A stretch of DNA of 64,000 nucleotides from Pseudomonadota bacterium (GCA_023405815.1 JAEXXM010000010.1:62001-126000); one strand, 5' to 3'. Shown: positions 9,399-19,513, counted from the first letter of the stretch. Made by a program: numbers and translations. The notes: a model not told the origin generated them from the sequence alone.

Positions 9399-10145
9399 TC
9401 AGGATGCCTTGCGCTGGTCGATGGCGATCACGGTCGCGAACAGCGCAAAGAGGATGACGGAAGTGAAGAGCACGATCGTCGATGCCTCGATGACGCCGCG
9501 CGTGATCTCCTCAAAATGCGACAGGAAGCTCAGCGAGGAGACAGCGGATGAGACGATGCCCGGCGTCCAGACGCGAAGTGCGTTCTGCACCAAGTCCACG
9601 CCGCTCATGACGAGCAGGAAGCAGACGGTCGCGGCGAGGATGAAGGCGATGACCTGGTTTTTGGTCAGCGCCGAGACGAACGAGGCAAAGGCGAGGAAGG
9701 CGCCGGCCATCAGGAACGAGCCGAGATAACTCGCGAGGATGACGCCGTTGTCCGGGTCGCCCAGATAGTTGACGGTCAGCCACATCGGAAGCGTGAGCAG
9801 CAGGGCGATACCGACGAACGCCCAGGCGGCGAGGAACTTGCCCACCACCGCCTCCCAAGGCGAGACCGGCAGCGTCATCAGCAGTTCGATCGTTCCCGTC
9901 TTGCGCTCCTCGGCCCACAGCCGCATGCCCACGGCCGGCACGAGCAGGAGGTAGAGCCACGGGTGGTAGGCGAAGAACGCATAGAGGTCTGCCTGGCCGC
10001 GATCGAAGAAGCCGCCGACGTAGAACGCGAACGCCCCGGTGAGGGCGACGAAGATGGTAAGAAACACGCCGGCGAGCGGTGTCGAGAAATAGGCGCCGAG
10101 CTCGCGCCTGGCGATGGCGGCTGTCCCGCGCAGTGAGCTAGGCAT
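9399..10145 (-). CDS. ABC-2 type permease (GldF-like)
   Basis: This 248-residue protein contains six hydrophobic segments typical of an ABC-2 permease, for example GVFLTIFVALTGAFAFYVG and VIAFILAATVCFLLVMSGV. It also has the cytoplasmic motif EERKTGTIELLMTLP, which is the hallmark coupling region of the GldF/NatB-like permeases. It is the membrane channel of the complex whose ATPase is encoded just upstream. The two genes overlap by eight bases, which points to translational coupling. GGAGGG lies six bases ahead of the ATG. The substrate is unknown; relatives with GldG and DUF4340 partners are thought to act at the cell envelope. Confidence 0.9.
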   Translation of the reverse strand: MPSSLRGTAAIARRELGAYFSTPLAGVFLTIFVALTGAFAFYVGGFFDRGQADLYAFFAYHPWLYLLLVPAVGMRLWAEERKTGTIELLMTLPVSPWEAVVGKFLAAWAFVGIALLLTLPMWLTVNYLGDPDNGVILASYLGSFLMAGAFLAFASFVSALTKNQVIAFILAATVCFLLVMSGVDLVQNALRVWTPGIVSSAVSSLSFLSHFEEITRGVIEASTIVLFTSVILFALFATVIAIDQRKAS

Positions 10146-11094
10146 CCTTACCCTCCGTCATCGTGATCTGCCGGAACACGTCATCGAGCTTGCCGCGCTG
10201 CACGAACAGCTCCTCCACGGGGAGGCTATGCTCGCGCAGAAGCGCGGCGACGTCGGTGGCGATCGGCTTGCCGTTCTTCGGGATCGCCCGCAGCGATATG
10301 TGCCCGTTGACGCGCTCGATTAATTCGACGCGATCCACCGCCGCGTGCTTCGACAGTGCAGCGATCACTGCGTCTTTGCGGTCCTGGGCGATCCGCACCG
10401 CGACCGCCCCGTGGTATGGGGCCCGCCGCATGAGGTCCTCGGCGGTACCGTCGGCGACGATGCGCCCCTTGTTGATGACAACGGCACGCGTGCAGACCGC
10501 CTCCACTTCCTCGAGGATGTGGGTGGATACGATGACCGCCTTCTGCGGCGCCATCTCCGAGATCAGGTTGCGGACGTGATGCTTCTGGTTGGGATCGAGG
10601 CCGTCGGTCGGCTCGTCCATGATCAGCACCGGCGGATCATGAAGCACCGCCTGCGCCAGTCCGACGCGCCGCTTGTAGCCCTTCGACAAGGTTTCGATGC
10701 GCTGATCGACGACGGCCTCGAGGCGGGTCTTCTCGATCGCGGCGGCGACGCTCATCACCCGCGCTTTGCCGTCGATACCGCGCACGGCGGCGATGAAGTT
10801 GAGGAAGGATTTGGGCGTCATCTCCGCATAGAGCGGTGCACCCTCTGGCAGATAGCCGAGTTGCCCCTTGGCCGCCTTCGCATGTTTGGCCACATCGATA
10901 CCGCAGATTTTCGACGTCCCCCTGTCCGGCTCGAGGAAGCCGGTGATCATCTTCATGGTTGTCGACTTCCCGGCGCCGTTGGGGCCGAGAAACCCGAGGA
11001 CCTCGCCCTTGCGGACGTGGAGCGATATGTCGTCGACCGCAACGATGGGGCCGAATGCCTTGCGCAACGATGTCGATTCGACCAGTGCTGACAC
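10138..11094 (-). CDS. ABC transporter ATP-binding protein (GldA-like)
   Basis: The GTG at 11094 is preferred because AGGGAGGG precedes it; an ATG at 11160 is in frame but lacks a site. The 318-residue product has Walker A (GPNGAGKST), a Q-loop region ending in LGYLPEGAPLY, a signature LSKGYKRRVGLAQA, Walker B (VLIMDEPTDGLDP) and the switch His (STHILEE). The C-terminal 90 residues match the usual extra domain of this subfamily. The signature reads LSKGYK, which is normal for the GldA/NatA-like group. It powers the permease encoded downstream and begins the four-gene operon. groEL, with its own terminator, lies immediately upstream. Confidence 0.93.
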   Translation of the reverse strand: MSALVESTSLRKAFGPIVAVDDISLHVRKGEVLGFLGPNGAGKSTTMKMITGFLEPDRGTSKICGIDVAKHAKAAKGQLGYLPEGAPLYAEMTPKSFLNFIAAVRGIDGKARVMSVAAAIEKTRLEAVVDQRIETLSKGYKRRVGLAQAVLHDPPVLIMDEPTDGLDPNQKHHVRNLISEMAPQKAVIVSTHILEEVEAVCTRAVVINKGRIVADGTAEDLMRRAPYHGAVAVRIAQDRKDAVIAALSKHAAVDRVELIERVNGHISLRAIPKNGKPIATDVAALLREHSLPVEELFVQRGKLDDVFRQITMTEGKDA

Positions 11095-11174
11095 CCTGTC
11101 CCTCCCTTGATGAGACGTGCCGCCTGCTTGTTCCGGCGTGCGTTGTGGTTGCGAAATCAAAACCCGTTATTGGC

Positions 11175-11206
11175 AAGAAAAGGGCACGCCGCGGCGGGCG
11201 CGCCCT
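11175..11206 (-). terminator. Intrinsic terminator of groESL
   Basis: On the minus strand a stem of GGGCGCGCC paired with GGCGTGCCC (one G-T pair) is followed by TTTTCTT. It begins 16 bases after the groEL stop codon, so it separates the chaperonin operon from the ABC operon. Confidence 0.75.
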
Positions 11207-11221
11207 CTCCATTGCTCATCC

Positions 11222-12841
<1,620 letters not shown>

Positions 12842-12932
12842 TTTCCGACTCCATCGAAGATCGCCTGCAGCAATGCCATCTTCCGCGGCGGACGCACGGC
12901 ATCCCCGCCCGCTTGCGTAGAAGACCGCGTCT

Positions 12933-13247
12933 TCAGGCTGCGGACTTGAGCTTTCCCGGCACGTCGAGGACACCCATGATGTCACTCTCCTTCATGATCA
13001 GCAGCTCTTCGTCGTCGATCTTGACCTCGGTCCCCGACCACTTGCCGAACAGCACCCGATCCCCGGGATTAACGTCCAAAGCGACGACCTTGCCGGTCTC
13101 GTCACGGGCACCCGGCCCGACGGCGACAACCTCGCCTTGCTGCGGCTTCTCCTTTGCCGTGTCTGGAATGATGATGCCGCCCGCCGTCTTCTCCTCGGCG
13201 TCGATGCGGCGAACCACGACACGGTCATGCAGGGGGCGAAACTTCAT
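12933..13247 (-). CDS. groES: GroES co-chaperonin (10 kDa)
   Basis: This 104-residue co-chaperonin starts with MKFRPLHDRVVVRRID, the classic opening, and has AAGGAGG at normal distance. The mobile loop EEKTAGGIIIPDTAKEKPQQG contacts GroEL, and the beta-barrel roof region follows. It caps the GroEL ring. It is the first gene of the groESL operon, and a CIRCE-like inverted repeat lies about 100 bases upstream, so heat-inducible HrcA repression is likely. The C terminus is slightly longer than the standard 95 residues (tail VPGKLKSAA). Confidence 0.97.
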   Translation of the reverse strand: MKFRPLHDRVVVRRIDAEEKTAGGIIIPDTAKEKPQQGEVVAVGPGARDETGKVVALDVNPGDRVLFGKWSGTEVKIDDEELLIMKESDIMGVLDVPGKLKSAA

Positions 13248-13343
13248 CGTTTGACCTCCTTGTCTGTGCCCTAACCATGCTCGCTCGGTGGCAAGCGGGG
13301 ATCCATCCAGTGCCCGCCTTCGGACAAAAAATTGCGAAGCCGT

Positions 13344-13370
13344 TTGGCACTGTCAAGGGGTAAGTGCCAA
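13344..13370. promoter_or_regulatory. CIRCE-like operator upstream of groESL
   Basis: TTGGCACTG, nine bases, AAGTGCCAA: nine-base arms with one mismatch and the exact nine-base spacer of CIRCE (TTAGCACTC-N9-GAGTGCTAA). The arms differ from consensus by A-to-G at position three and its partner, so pairing is kept. An extra half-site GAGTGCCAA lies at 13435-13443. HrcA is the expected repressor. The rest of 13248-13568 holds no gene. Confidence 0.75.
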
Positions 13371-13568
13371 CCGGTGCAACGTGATCGGCAGGCTGAATTA
13401 TAGCTCGAAACCGCAACTGCTAAGTCGAAGCGACGAGTGCCAAACTGATTTCAGATTTCGCACGGCGGAATAGCGGCGCGCCGCTGCGTTGGGCGAACCC
13501 CCGCGGCGGCTCGTCGACCGATTGGCAGCTTGCAGGCACCACTGAGGCAGGCCCCCGAGCCGCGGATG

Positions 13569-13967
13569 TCAATGGCTGCGCAGCTCGTGCTGCACTTCTT
13601 CTGCGGGGACGCGATCGGCGGCGATAGCGTCGACCCGCGACAAGACATGCCCGAGCTTCCAAACGGCATGCTCCGCGTCGCGTTTGCGCGCCATCCAGCC
13701 CTGCAGGCGGTGGGGAGCCGTGCACGAAATGTAGGGTATGTCGGCGGCCTGCAACTCGGCGCAGAGGTCAAACGCCTCGTTATGCAGACCCTGATCGATG
13801 ACGGCGGCATCGAGCCGGATGCGCTGCACGAGTTCGAACGCGGCAGCCAGGTTGTGAGCGAGGAACGGTCGCGCCCCTTCTTGGTGAAGGGCTTCCTGAA
13901 GCTCCGCCGTGGCGATGAGCGAGCCTTCTACGATGAGGATGTTCTTACCGTTGAGCATTCCGTGCAT
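13569..13967 (-). CDS. Degenerate response-regulator receiver domain protein
   Basis: The start at 13967 (MHGMLNGKNILIVEG) is chosen because the frame upstream is low-complexity basic sequence; the next ATG at 13958 is also possible. The 132-residue product is a single receiver-like domain: strand NILIVEG, helix TAELQEALHQEG, strand DAAVIDQG with an Asp at the phosphoacceptor position, then YISCTAP and a Lys further on. The acidic pair normally at the end of strand 1 is reduced to one Glu (VEG instead of VDD/VED), so magnesium binding may be weak. There is no output domain. It resembles single-domain receivers common in rhizobia near stress genes; a phosphorylation-independent role is possible. 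Confidence 0.7.
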   Translation of the reverse strand: MHGMLNGKNILIVEGSLIATAELQEALHQEGARPFLAHNLAAAFELVQRIRLDAAVIDQGLHNEAFDLCAELQAADIPYISCTAPHRLQGWMARKRDAEHAVWKLGHVLSRVDAIAADRVPAEEVQHELRSH

Positions 13968-14337
13968 GATGGGTACCCGGGTCCTAACCGAGAGCAGCGA
14001 ACTGCAGTCCCGAACGCGACAGCCCGCTGGGCCGGCGGGCTGACCATTGAGGTTCAGCGGCCCGGCAAAGAATCTAGGGCGGCAAGCGCGCTTGGCAAGA
14101 TGGTGGTGGCGGAAGCGAGAAGGCCGCATAGGACTGGCTCGCCTGGGGCAGAGGGTGGGGTTGGATCGAGCAAAGACCGAGGCGCGGTTACGAGAGGAGC
14201 TTTTCCAGCACCACATTTGATAAAGAAGTTATTACTGGCCGGTGCTCGGCCGCAGCCAAGTGCTATCGAGCGCGCCCCGCGTTGCCGCTTGCGCCCGCGG
14301 CGCACATGACAGGAACTTGTCAGTCGTCGTTGATATT

Positions 14338-14424
14338 TCAGTTCATGGCGATGGTGGCGATGATGGCGCAACTCATGAGCATGCCTATCATCGCTAGGGC
14401 ACGTTGAAGGTCAAACGGCTGCAT
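14338..14424 (-). CDS. Small membrane peptide of 28 residues
   Basis: This very short frame starts at 14424, five bases after a perfect AGGAGG, and ends at TGA 14338-14340. It lies only nine bases downstream of the CBS-domain gene, on the same strand. The product has a polar start (MQPFDLQRAL) followed by one hydrophobic stretch of about 16 residues (MIGMLMSCAIIATIAM), long enough for a short membrane helix. The strong ribosome site and operon position support translation. No family is recognised. It may be a small stress-induced membrane peptide. Confidence 0.5.
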   Translation of the reverse strand: MQPFDLQRALAMIGMLMSCAIIATIAMN

Positions 14425-14433
14425 TTTTGCCTC

Positions 14434-14868
14434 CTAAGCGCTTCCTCCGACGTAGGACTTCAACGCATTGGCTTCCAATTCGAGCTCGGCAAGCCGGTAG
14501 CGGACCAGATCAAGCATGTTGACGATGCCCGTGAGCTTGCCGTTCTCGGTGACCGGCACGTAGTGGATCTGGTGCTTATCCATGAGCTCGAGCACGGTCG
14601 TCACCGGCTCGTTGATCTCAACGCCGATCACGTTGCGCGTCATGAGATCGGCAAGCGGGTGGTCGACGACATCGCGGCCAAAACGCTGCAAAGCGCGGGC
14701 GATGTCCCGCTCGGTGATGATGCCAAGTATCCTGCAATCGTCATCGGTGACGACCAGCGCGCCTGCGTCGTCGATCTGCAACTGATCGAGGACATCTTTG
14801 AGCGTCAGGTCGGAGCGAATGACCGGCACAAAATTGCCCTTGTGCTTGAGCAACAGCCTTACACTCAT
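14434..14868 (-). CDS. CBS-domain pair protein
   Basis: The start MSVRLLLKHKGN at 14868 has GAGGG six to seven bases upstream and is preferred over three in-frame Mets before it. The 144-residue protein is a tandem of two CBS motifs, the first with DAGALVVTDDDCRILGIITERDIARAL and the second with IHYVPVTENGKLTGIVNMLDLV. The pair should form one Bateman module that binds adenosine nucleotides such as AMP or SAM. No catalytic domain is attached, so it probably acts as a small sensor. It is placed between chaperone genes and precedes a tiny membrane-peptide gene. Confidence 0.88.
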   Translation of the reverse strand: MSVRLLLKHKGNFVPVIRSDLTLKDVLDQLQIDDAGALVVTDDDCRILGIITERDIARALQRFGRDVVDHPLADLMTRNVIGVEINEPVTTVLELMDKHQIHYVPVTENGKLTGIVNMLDLVRYRLAELELEANALKSYVGGSA

Positions 14869-15023
14869 TGCAGCCCTCATTGGCTGGGGCACCATAGATG
14901 CCCGGTTTTCCTCCCTACGACCGGTGCCAACCATCACCGTCGCCGCGAGCCAGAAGCTCGCAGCGATCTTGGCGACGGTTCTTGGATGTCGAGATCAGGC
15001 CATCCTCGACACCGCTTGCGATG

Positions 15024-15530
15024 CTAAGCGCCTTTTACCTCTATGCGTCGCACGGCGCGCTGCACCTCGGCGGGCTTGGGGATGCGGATGGTCAGCACGC
15101 CTTTGTCGTACGTGGCATCCACGTTTTCGTCGCCCGCCTCGAACGGCAAGCGGAGCGAGCGCGAAAACGACCCGAAACGACGCTCGACGTAGTAGGAGCC
15201 GCCATTGCGGTTCTCGTTCTCGACCTTTTTCTCGCCCCTGATGGTCAGGACGTCGCCGGCGAGCGTGACCTCGAAGTCCTTCTCATCGAGGCCCGGAAGT
15301 TCGGCCGTGACGACGAGCTCCTTGTCCGAGTCGGTGACGTCCATGGTCGGTGAGACCGCCGGCCAGCCACCGCTCCACGGCTGCACCGCGCGCGAGACAA
15401 AGGAGCCGAAGAAGTCATCGAGCATCCGCTCCACCTCACGCCGGAAAGGGACAAAGGGGTCGTAGTAGTCGCCGCGTTCCGCGGGAACCTGCGGCTTGTC
15501 CCGCCAGGGCATGAGTGATCCTAGGTTCAT
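15024..15530 (-). CDS. Hsp20 small heat-shock protein
   Basis: This 168-residue protein carries an alpha-crystallin domain at about residues 60-160: it opens with SPTMDVTDSDKELVVTAELPG, has the LDEKDFEVTL strand and GVLTIRIPKP near the end. The N-terminal part has the FVPFRREVERMLDDFF motif of class A (HspA-like) proteins. It is an ATP-independent holdase that forms oligomers and keeps unfolding proteins soluble. GGAGG lies six bases before the ATG. The gap of about 180 bases from the second Hsp20 gene leaves room for its own promoter. It belongs to the groESL-centred stress island. Confidence 0.93.
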   Translation of the reverse strand: MNLGSLMPWRDKPQVPAERGDYYDPFVPFRREVERMLDDFFGSFVSRAVQPWSGGWPAVSPTMDVTDSDKELVVTAELPGLDEKDFEVTLAGDVLTIRGEKKVENENRNGGSYYVERRFGSFSRSLRLPFEAGDENVDATYDKGVLTIRIPKPAEVQRAVRRIEVKGA

Positions 15531-15712
15531 GTTAGCCTCCAGTTCGTGTACTTGCGTGTGTGCTCACCAGCTTCGCTGCGCGGCTGCTGCGAAAGGCACG
15601 GTGCAGTGGCCTGGGTGGACGGACGCGCCGTCCTTCGGATTGGTGAGTGCCCTGAGGGCCAATCGCAGCAGCCGCCTTCCACGCCGAAACCGGCGCGGAA
15701 AGGGATGTCTCA

Positions 15713-16174
15713 TCAAGCGGCGGTCTTTTCGACCTGCTGCTGTACCACCTGTGCCGCCTTCGGGGCGCCGATCTCTATGCGACGCGGCCGAAGCGCCTCG
15801 GGCAACTCGCGCTTGAGCTCGACGACCAACAGGCCGTTATCCATCGTTGCCTCGGTTACAACGATGTAGTCGGCAAGATCGAACACACGCTGGAACGAGC
15901 GCTGCGCGATGCCCTGGTGCAGGAAGTTACTGCCGCCCTTGTCCTTGAGCCGGCCACGGATCGCGAGGCGATTGTTCTCGGTGACTACGTCGATGTCCTC
16001 TTTTGAAAACCCCGCGAGTGCCATTACGATGCGGTAGGTATCCTCGCCGGTCTTCTCGATGTTGTAGGGGGGGTACCCACCCTCGTCGCGATCGAGCGCC
16101 TGCGAGAGCAGGCTGGAAAGGCGGTCGAAGCCGACCGTTGAATGATAAAGCGGGCTGAAATCGAGAGTTGCCAT
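15713..16174 (-). CDS. Hsp20 small heat-shock protein, IbpA-like
   Basis: The ribosome site decides the start. AGGAGG touches the first ATG at 16180 directly, but stands six bases from the second at 16174, so the protein should begin MATLDFSPLYHSTVGFDRL. That opening and PPYNIEKTGEDTYRIVMALAGFS are typical of IbpA/IbpB relatives. The alpha-crystallin domain ends with NGLLVVELKRELPEALRPRRIEI. The C-terminal tail carries no clear IxI anchor beyond IEI. It is a cytosolic holdase. It is transcribed divergently from the HtrA protease gene, with a shared control region of about 160 bases. Confidence 0.93.
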   Translation of the reverse strand: MATLDFSPLYHSTVGFDRLSSLLSQALDRDEGGYPPYNIEKTGEDTYRIVMALAGFSKEDIDVVTENNRLAIRGRLKDKGGSNFLHQGIAQRSFQRVFDLADYIVVTEATMDNGLLVVELKRELPEALRPRRIEIGAPKAAQVVQQQVEKTAA

Positions 16175-16337
16175 AGCCATCCTCCTTTCGAAGCGACAAC
16201 CACGGGATTTCGCTTTTTGCTATTGGGCCCCCAGCTGGGCTGCCCGCTTTCGAGGTAGTAACGAGTCCTTTGAGGTCAATACCCCCGTGGCAAGATTTTA
16301 ATGGCTGTCGAGACGCAAATGCTTGTAGCGAACCCCG

Positions 16338-17465
16338 GTGGCGCGCGACGCGTTTGAGAAGCGATCCGAAGCAGGAGAGTTCGCCCTGACTGCCGAGAGA
16401 CCCTGGCGCGCGATCGCCTTGCTGGCCATATTCGCTTGCGCGCTGCTGCTGACCGAGCGCCTCGGCCGCGACTATTGGTATGCCGCCACCGAGCCGCGGC
16501 AGGTGGTGCCCCGGACCGCCTTCGAGGGCGAGGAAAAGCGAACCACCGCGCTGTTCGCCGAGACGGCGCCGTCGGTCGTCTCGGTCTTTGCCCGCCGCGG
16601 ACGCTTGCCAATCAACTCGGCCGTCGGCACCGGCTCGGGAATAATCTGGGATGCTGCCGGGCACATCGTGACCAACCACCACGTCATCGCCCAAGCCGAC
16701 GAGATCGGGGTGCTGCTCGGCGGCGAACAAGCGATTCCGGCGCGCCTCGTTGGCACGGCGCCGTGGGCCGATCTCGCCGTCCTGAAGCTCGACAAAGTTC
16801 CCGACGGCTTGAAACCCATTCCCATCGGGCGATCGGCAAACTTGGTCGTCGGCCAGTCGGTTTACGCCATCGGCAACCCTTTCGGCCTCTCCCGGAGCCT
16901 GACGACCGGTGTCATCAGCGCTCTGGACCGTCGGTTGCCCACCGCCAGCGGGCGTGAAGTCGCTGGCGTCATCCAGACTGACGCTGCCGTTAATCCCGGC
17001 AACTCCGGCGCCCCGCTGGTCGACAGCGCAGGGCGGCTCATTGGGGTCAACACCGCCATTCTTGCGCCCACAGGCTCCTTCACGGGCGTTGGCTTCGCCA
17101 TCCCGGTGGATACGGTGAACCGCATCGTTCCCGAACTCATCCGCGATGGTCGCGCGCGCCTGCCCGGCATTGGCATCGTGCCACTCTCCGACGAGGTGGC
17201 GAGCCGTTACGGCATCCGCGGTGTCGTCGTCCAGGGCGTGCGCGAAGGCAGTGGCGCGGCAGAAGCCGGCCTGCAGGGCATCGACGCTGACGGGATTGTC
17301 GGGGACATCATCGTCGCTGTCGACGCCCGTCCAGTGGCGACCGTGGCCGACCTCGCCCTGGCGCTCGAGCGCGTCGGGATCGGCAAACGTGCCCGCCTCA
17401 CGCTCATGCGGGGGCAGGAGCGCATCGAGGTTGACGTGCCGGTGCAGGACATTAGTGCCAGTTAG
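16338..17465 (+). CDS. HtrA/DegP-type trypsin-like serine protease with PDZ domain
   Basis: This 375-residue protein starts with GTG; no strong ribosome site is seen. An N-terminal membrane anchor (RAIALLAIFACALLLTE, about residues 24-40) places the protease in the periplasm. The trypsin-like domain follows: catalytic His115 (TNHHVI), Asp145 (WADLAVLKL) and Ser223 (GNSGAPL). A single PDZ domain occupies about residues 280-370. One PDZ domain plus an anchor is the DegS-like arrangement. It should cut misfolded envelope proteins or a regulatory substrate under stress. It is divergent from the IbpA-like gene and fits the stress-response character of the block. Confidence 0.93.
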   Translation: MARDAFEKRSEAGEFALTAERPWRAIALLAIFACALLLTERLGRDYWYAATEPRQVVPRTAFEGEEKRTTALFAETAPSVVSVFARRGRLPINSAVGTGSGIIWDAAGHIVTNHHVIAQADEIGVLLGGEQAIPARLVGTAPWADLAVLKLDKVPDGLKPIPIGRSANLVVGQSVYAIGNPFGLSRSLTTGVISALDRRLPTASGREVAGVIQTDAAVNPGNSGAPLVDSAGRLIGVNTAILAPTGSFTGVGFAIPVDTVNRIVPELIRDGRARLPGIGIVPLSDEVASRYGIRGVVVQGVREGSGAAEAGLQGIDADGIVGDIIVAVDARPVATVADLALALERVGIGKRARLTLMRGQERIEVDVPVQDISAS

Positions 17466-17627
17466 CGGGGCGCCCCGTTACGGCGGGACCCGAACATTGG
17501 CCCATAAATTCTTGACTTAGGTACGTCCTCCGAATTCGTCCAGACTTGCGCGGCCGAACGCTCCTCCTAGGTTTTTGGTGGCGCCGGCAATTCGCCGGCC
17601 AAAAAGAAAAGGTGGAGGAAACACAAA

Positions 17628-17900
17628 ATGACACGCATAGCGTCGCTCATTGGCGCCGGACTGCTGCTTGCTTCGCCTGCCTACGCGGTGACGGTCGAGA
17701 ACAGCAGCTCCAATGAAATCAAGATCGGCGTCGACTACGGCAACAACGAGGAAGTGAAGACCGTGGCGCCGAAGAAATCAGCCAAGTTCGATTGCCCGGA
17801 CGGCTGCGGTGTGACGGGGCCCTGGGGATTCTCGTGGATGGTCCAGGGCGACGACGTCATCAAGACTGATGGCAACAGCCTCGTTTCGGCCGAAGGCTGA
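17628..17900 (+). CDS. Small exported protein, unknown function
   Basis: This 90-residue precursor has a classic Sec signal peptide: a basic start (MTRIASLIG), a hydrophobic core (AGLLLASP) and an AYA cleavage site. That leaves a mature part of about 70 residues. The mature part is acidic and contains two cysteines in DCPDGCG, which could form a disulfide. Similar short exported proteins are common in Rhizobiales and are described only as hypothetical. TGGAGGAAA precedes the ATG, and a strong terminator follows. It stands alone between the HtrA gene and the next small gene. Confidence 0.75.
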   Translation: MTRIASLIGAGLLLASPAYAVTVENSSSNEIKIGVDYGNNEEVKTVAPKKSAKFDCPDGCGVTGPWGFSWMVQGDDVIKTDGNSLVSAEG

Positions 17901-17917
17901 TCGAGGTTGGCGCTGGA

Positions 17918-17949
17918 GGGAGGCCCGGAAGCCACCGGGTCCTCCCTTT
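17918..17949 (+). terminator. Intrinsic terminator after the small exported protein gene
   Basis: GGGAGGCCCGG pairs with CCGGGTCCTCCC (one bulged base) around a six-base loop, followed by TTT. It lies 18 bases after the stop codon. Confidence 0.7.
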
Positions 17950-18089
17950 GGGCACAGCGCTGACCCGCGCGCCTCTGTACCGGAGAAAGCAGTGGCGCGC
18001 TGCCTTAGACTAATTCTGCGCCGACGCGGATAAAAGCCGCCCCTCATTCGTTTATGCAGCCAGAAGCTCGGCATCGAAAGGAGGTGCCG

Positions 18090-18314
18090 ATGAACATCGT
18101 TGAAATGCTTCGCCAAGCCCTGAAGCAACAGGACCTAACGAAGAACCCAGACTACCTGGCGATCGTTGACTATCTGGGGCTGCACGAGGACGAGGATCCT
18201 GAGTTCATACGGGAAGCGATCGAAACCGAGCTCGAGGAGCTTGAGGCACTTCACGCCGACGACTTGCCGGACGCCGAGGAGGATCTGGATGCCTCTGGCC
18301 CAAGAGGTCTCTGA
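18090..18314 (+). CDS. Small acidic hypothetical protein
   Basis: The start at 18090 has AAGGAGG at the right distance; twelve in-frame codons upstream lack support. The 74-residue product is very acidic, with a C-terminal run rich in Glu and Asp (LEELEALHADDLPDAEEDLD). It looks helical throughout. Its opening MNIVEMLRQALKQQDLT has no signal peptide. No family is recognised. It precedes the boundary marked by the integrase remnant, so it is the last gene of the first cargo block. Confidence 0.6.
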   Translation: MNIVEMLRQALKQQDLTKNPDYLAIVDYLGLHEDEDPEFIREAIETELEELEALHADDLPDAEEDLDASGPRGL

Positions 18315-18564
18315 AGCTCGGAACGCGCGTATGAGGCGACAACCCTCGACCGCGACTCATTTTTTGCCTCGGGTCTAGACGTGCGGGTAGTGCACGCGCG
18401 TGAAAGTCTTTTTCAGTGCGAGAAGACAGGCCCAGTGCGCTCTTGGGCGCTTCCCCTCGAGCTTCCGATTTGGGTCACGAGCACGTTTCCAGCATCGCAA
18501 AGCCTCCGGCAGCATCGGCCTCGCTTTCGGACGTTGCACCGGCCGACTACGGCTGCCCACACTG

Positions 18565-18773
18565 TGCTCCGCCCACCATCGCCTCCGAGTTGGCCGAGCT
18601 CGGTCTTCCGCGTGCATGTGTGCTCGCTCAATCACTCGCCGATGAGCCGTGGCATCACCGATGCGGTCTACAACCCGCTACGCCTATGACAAGGCGAGGC
18701 GCTCAATGCGTGGGAGAATCGACTGGCGCGGCTTCTCGGGCCGAAAGCACTCACTCCGGCCGAAGCTGCATGA
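18565..18773 (+). pseudogene. Remnant of an integrase 3' end
   Basis: This stretch aligns with the last 230 bases of the integrase gene at 6046-6276. Shared segments include CTCAATCACTCGCCGATGAG and ATCACCGATGCGGTCTACAA, and both end in a GAAGC-GC-TGA tail. An extra C after TACAACC shifts the frame just past the nucleophile Tyr, and other small gaps break it earlier. Only the end of the catalytic domain remains. It has the same orientation as the intact integrase, consistent with tandem islands at one attachment site. Bases 18315-18564 hold no gene that can be supported. Confidence 0.8.
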
Positions 18774-18901
18774 GCCCAGGTCCTCCTGTTCAATGGCATG
18801 CCGGGGCACAACCCCACACTACTCTGTGTAAATCGTCGAGACGACTTTACAACCACTACGACCAGGCGCACGGTGCCCGCACACCTGTCGGGACTCACGC
18901 A

Positions 18902-19513
18902 ATGCCGAAACGGCCGCCTGTTATCGACGACCTCATCGCGCCTTTTCGCGGTGTTGCTTCCGAGCGCCCGCTGACTGACGACGCGTGCCTGCGGCAGTTT
19001 CCCGGGCCGATCGAGCGAGCGCGCCGCCTCGCCTCCCTCTACCCCAGCCTTGCCGTTGCCTTCATGGAGCTCAGGCGCGACCACAACGTCACGCCGGACG
19101 AGGCGAGAGCCCTATTCGAGGCGCTCATAGCCGAGTTTGCATCCGGTGCGCACGAACAGGATGTCTACACGGAAGAGGAGCTCTTAAGACAGCTCGCCCG
19201 CGTTCCGCAGTGGCGAGACCGGCGCGGTGACGTAACGCCTCCGCAATTCGTCCGGCGCCACTACCGCCACTATCTCGGCAAGGGGCTCACGCGCGCCATC
19301 CTGCGCAAGCTCGACGAGCGCCTCTATCACAGCCTCGCCGCCTGGGTGCGCAGGCATCCCGAGGACGACATCCCTGAGCTCGGCAAGCGCGCCGACCGCA
19401 TCGACCAGCAGATCGCGCGCCTGTCAGTCGAGTTCTCCCCGGACGAGCTGCGGCGACTCGGCCTCGCCCTCCAGGCGCGCGAACGTCGTCGCAAGCGAAA
19501 ACAAAACGTATAG
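18902..19513 (+). CDS. Hypothetical protein of mobile-element type
   Basis: The start MPKRPPVIDD at 18902 is the first sensible ATG; the open frame runs further back through the integrase remnant. The 203-residue product is not recognised. It is rich in Arg and Glu, looks all-helical, and ends with a strongly basic tail (ARERRRKRKQNV), which suggests nucleic-acid binding. Its stop codon lies within a perfect hairpin at 19501-19522. It is the first gene of the plasmid-like block and lies 117 bases ahead of the AlpA-like regulator, so a role in element maintenance is possible but unproven. Confidence 0.6.
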   Translation: MPKRPPVIDDLIAPFRGVASERPLTDDACLRQFPGPIERARRLASLYPSLAVAFMELRRDHNVTPDEARALFEALIAEFASGAHEQDVYTEEELLRQLARVPQWRDRRGDVTPPQFVRRHYRHYLGKGLTRAILRKLDERLYHSLAAWVRRHPEDDIPELGKRADRIDQQIARLSVEFSPDELRRLGLALQARERRRKRKQNV

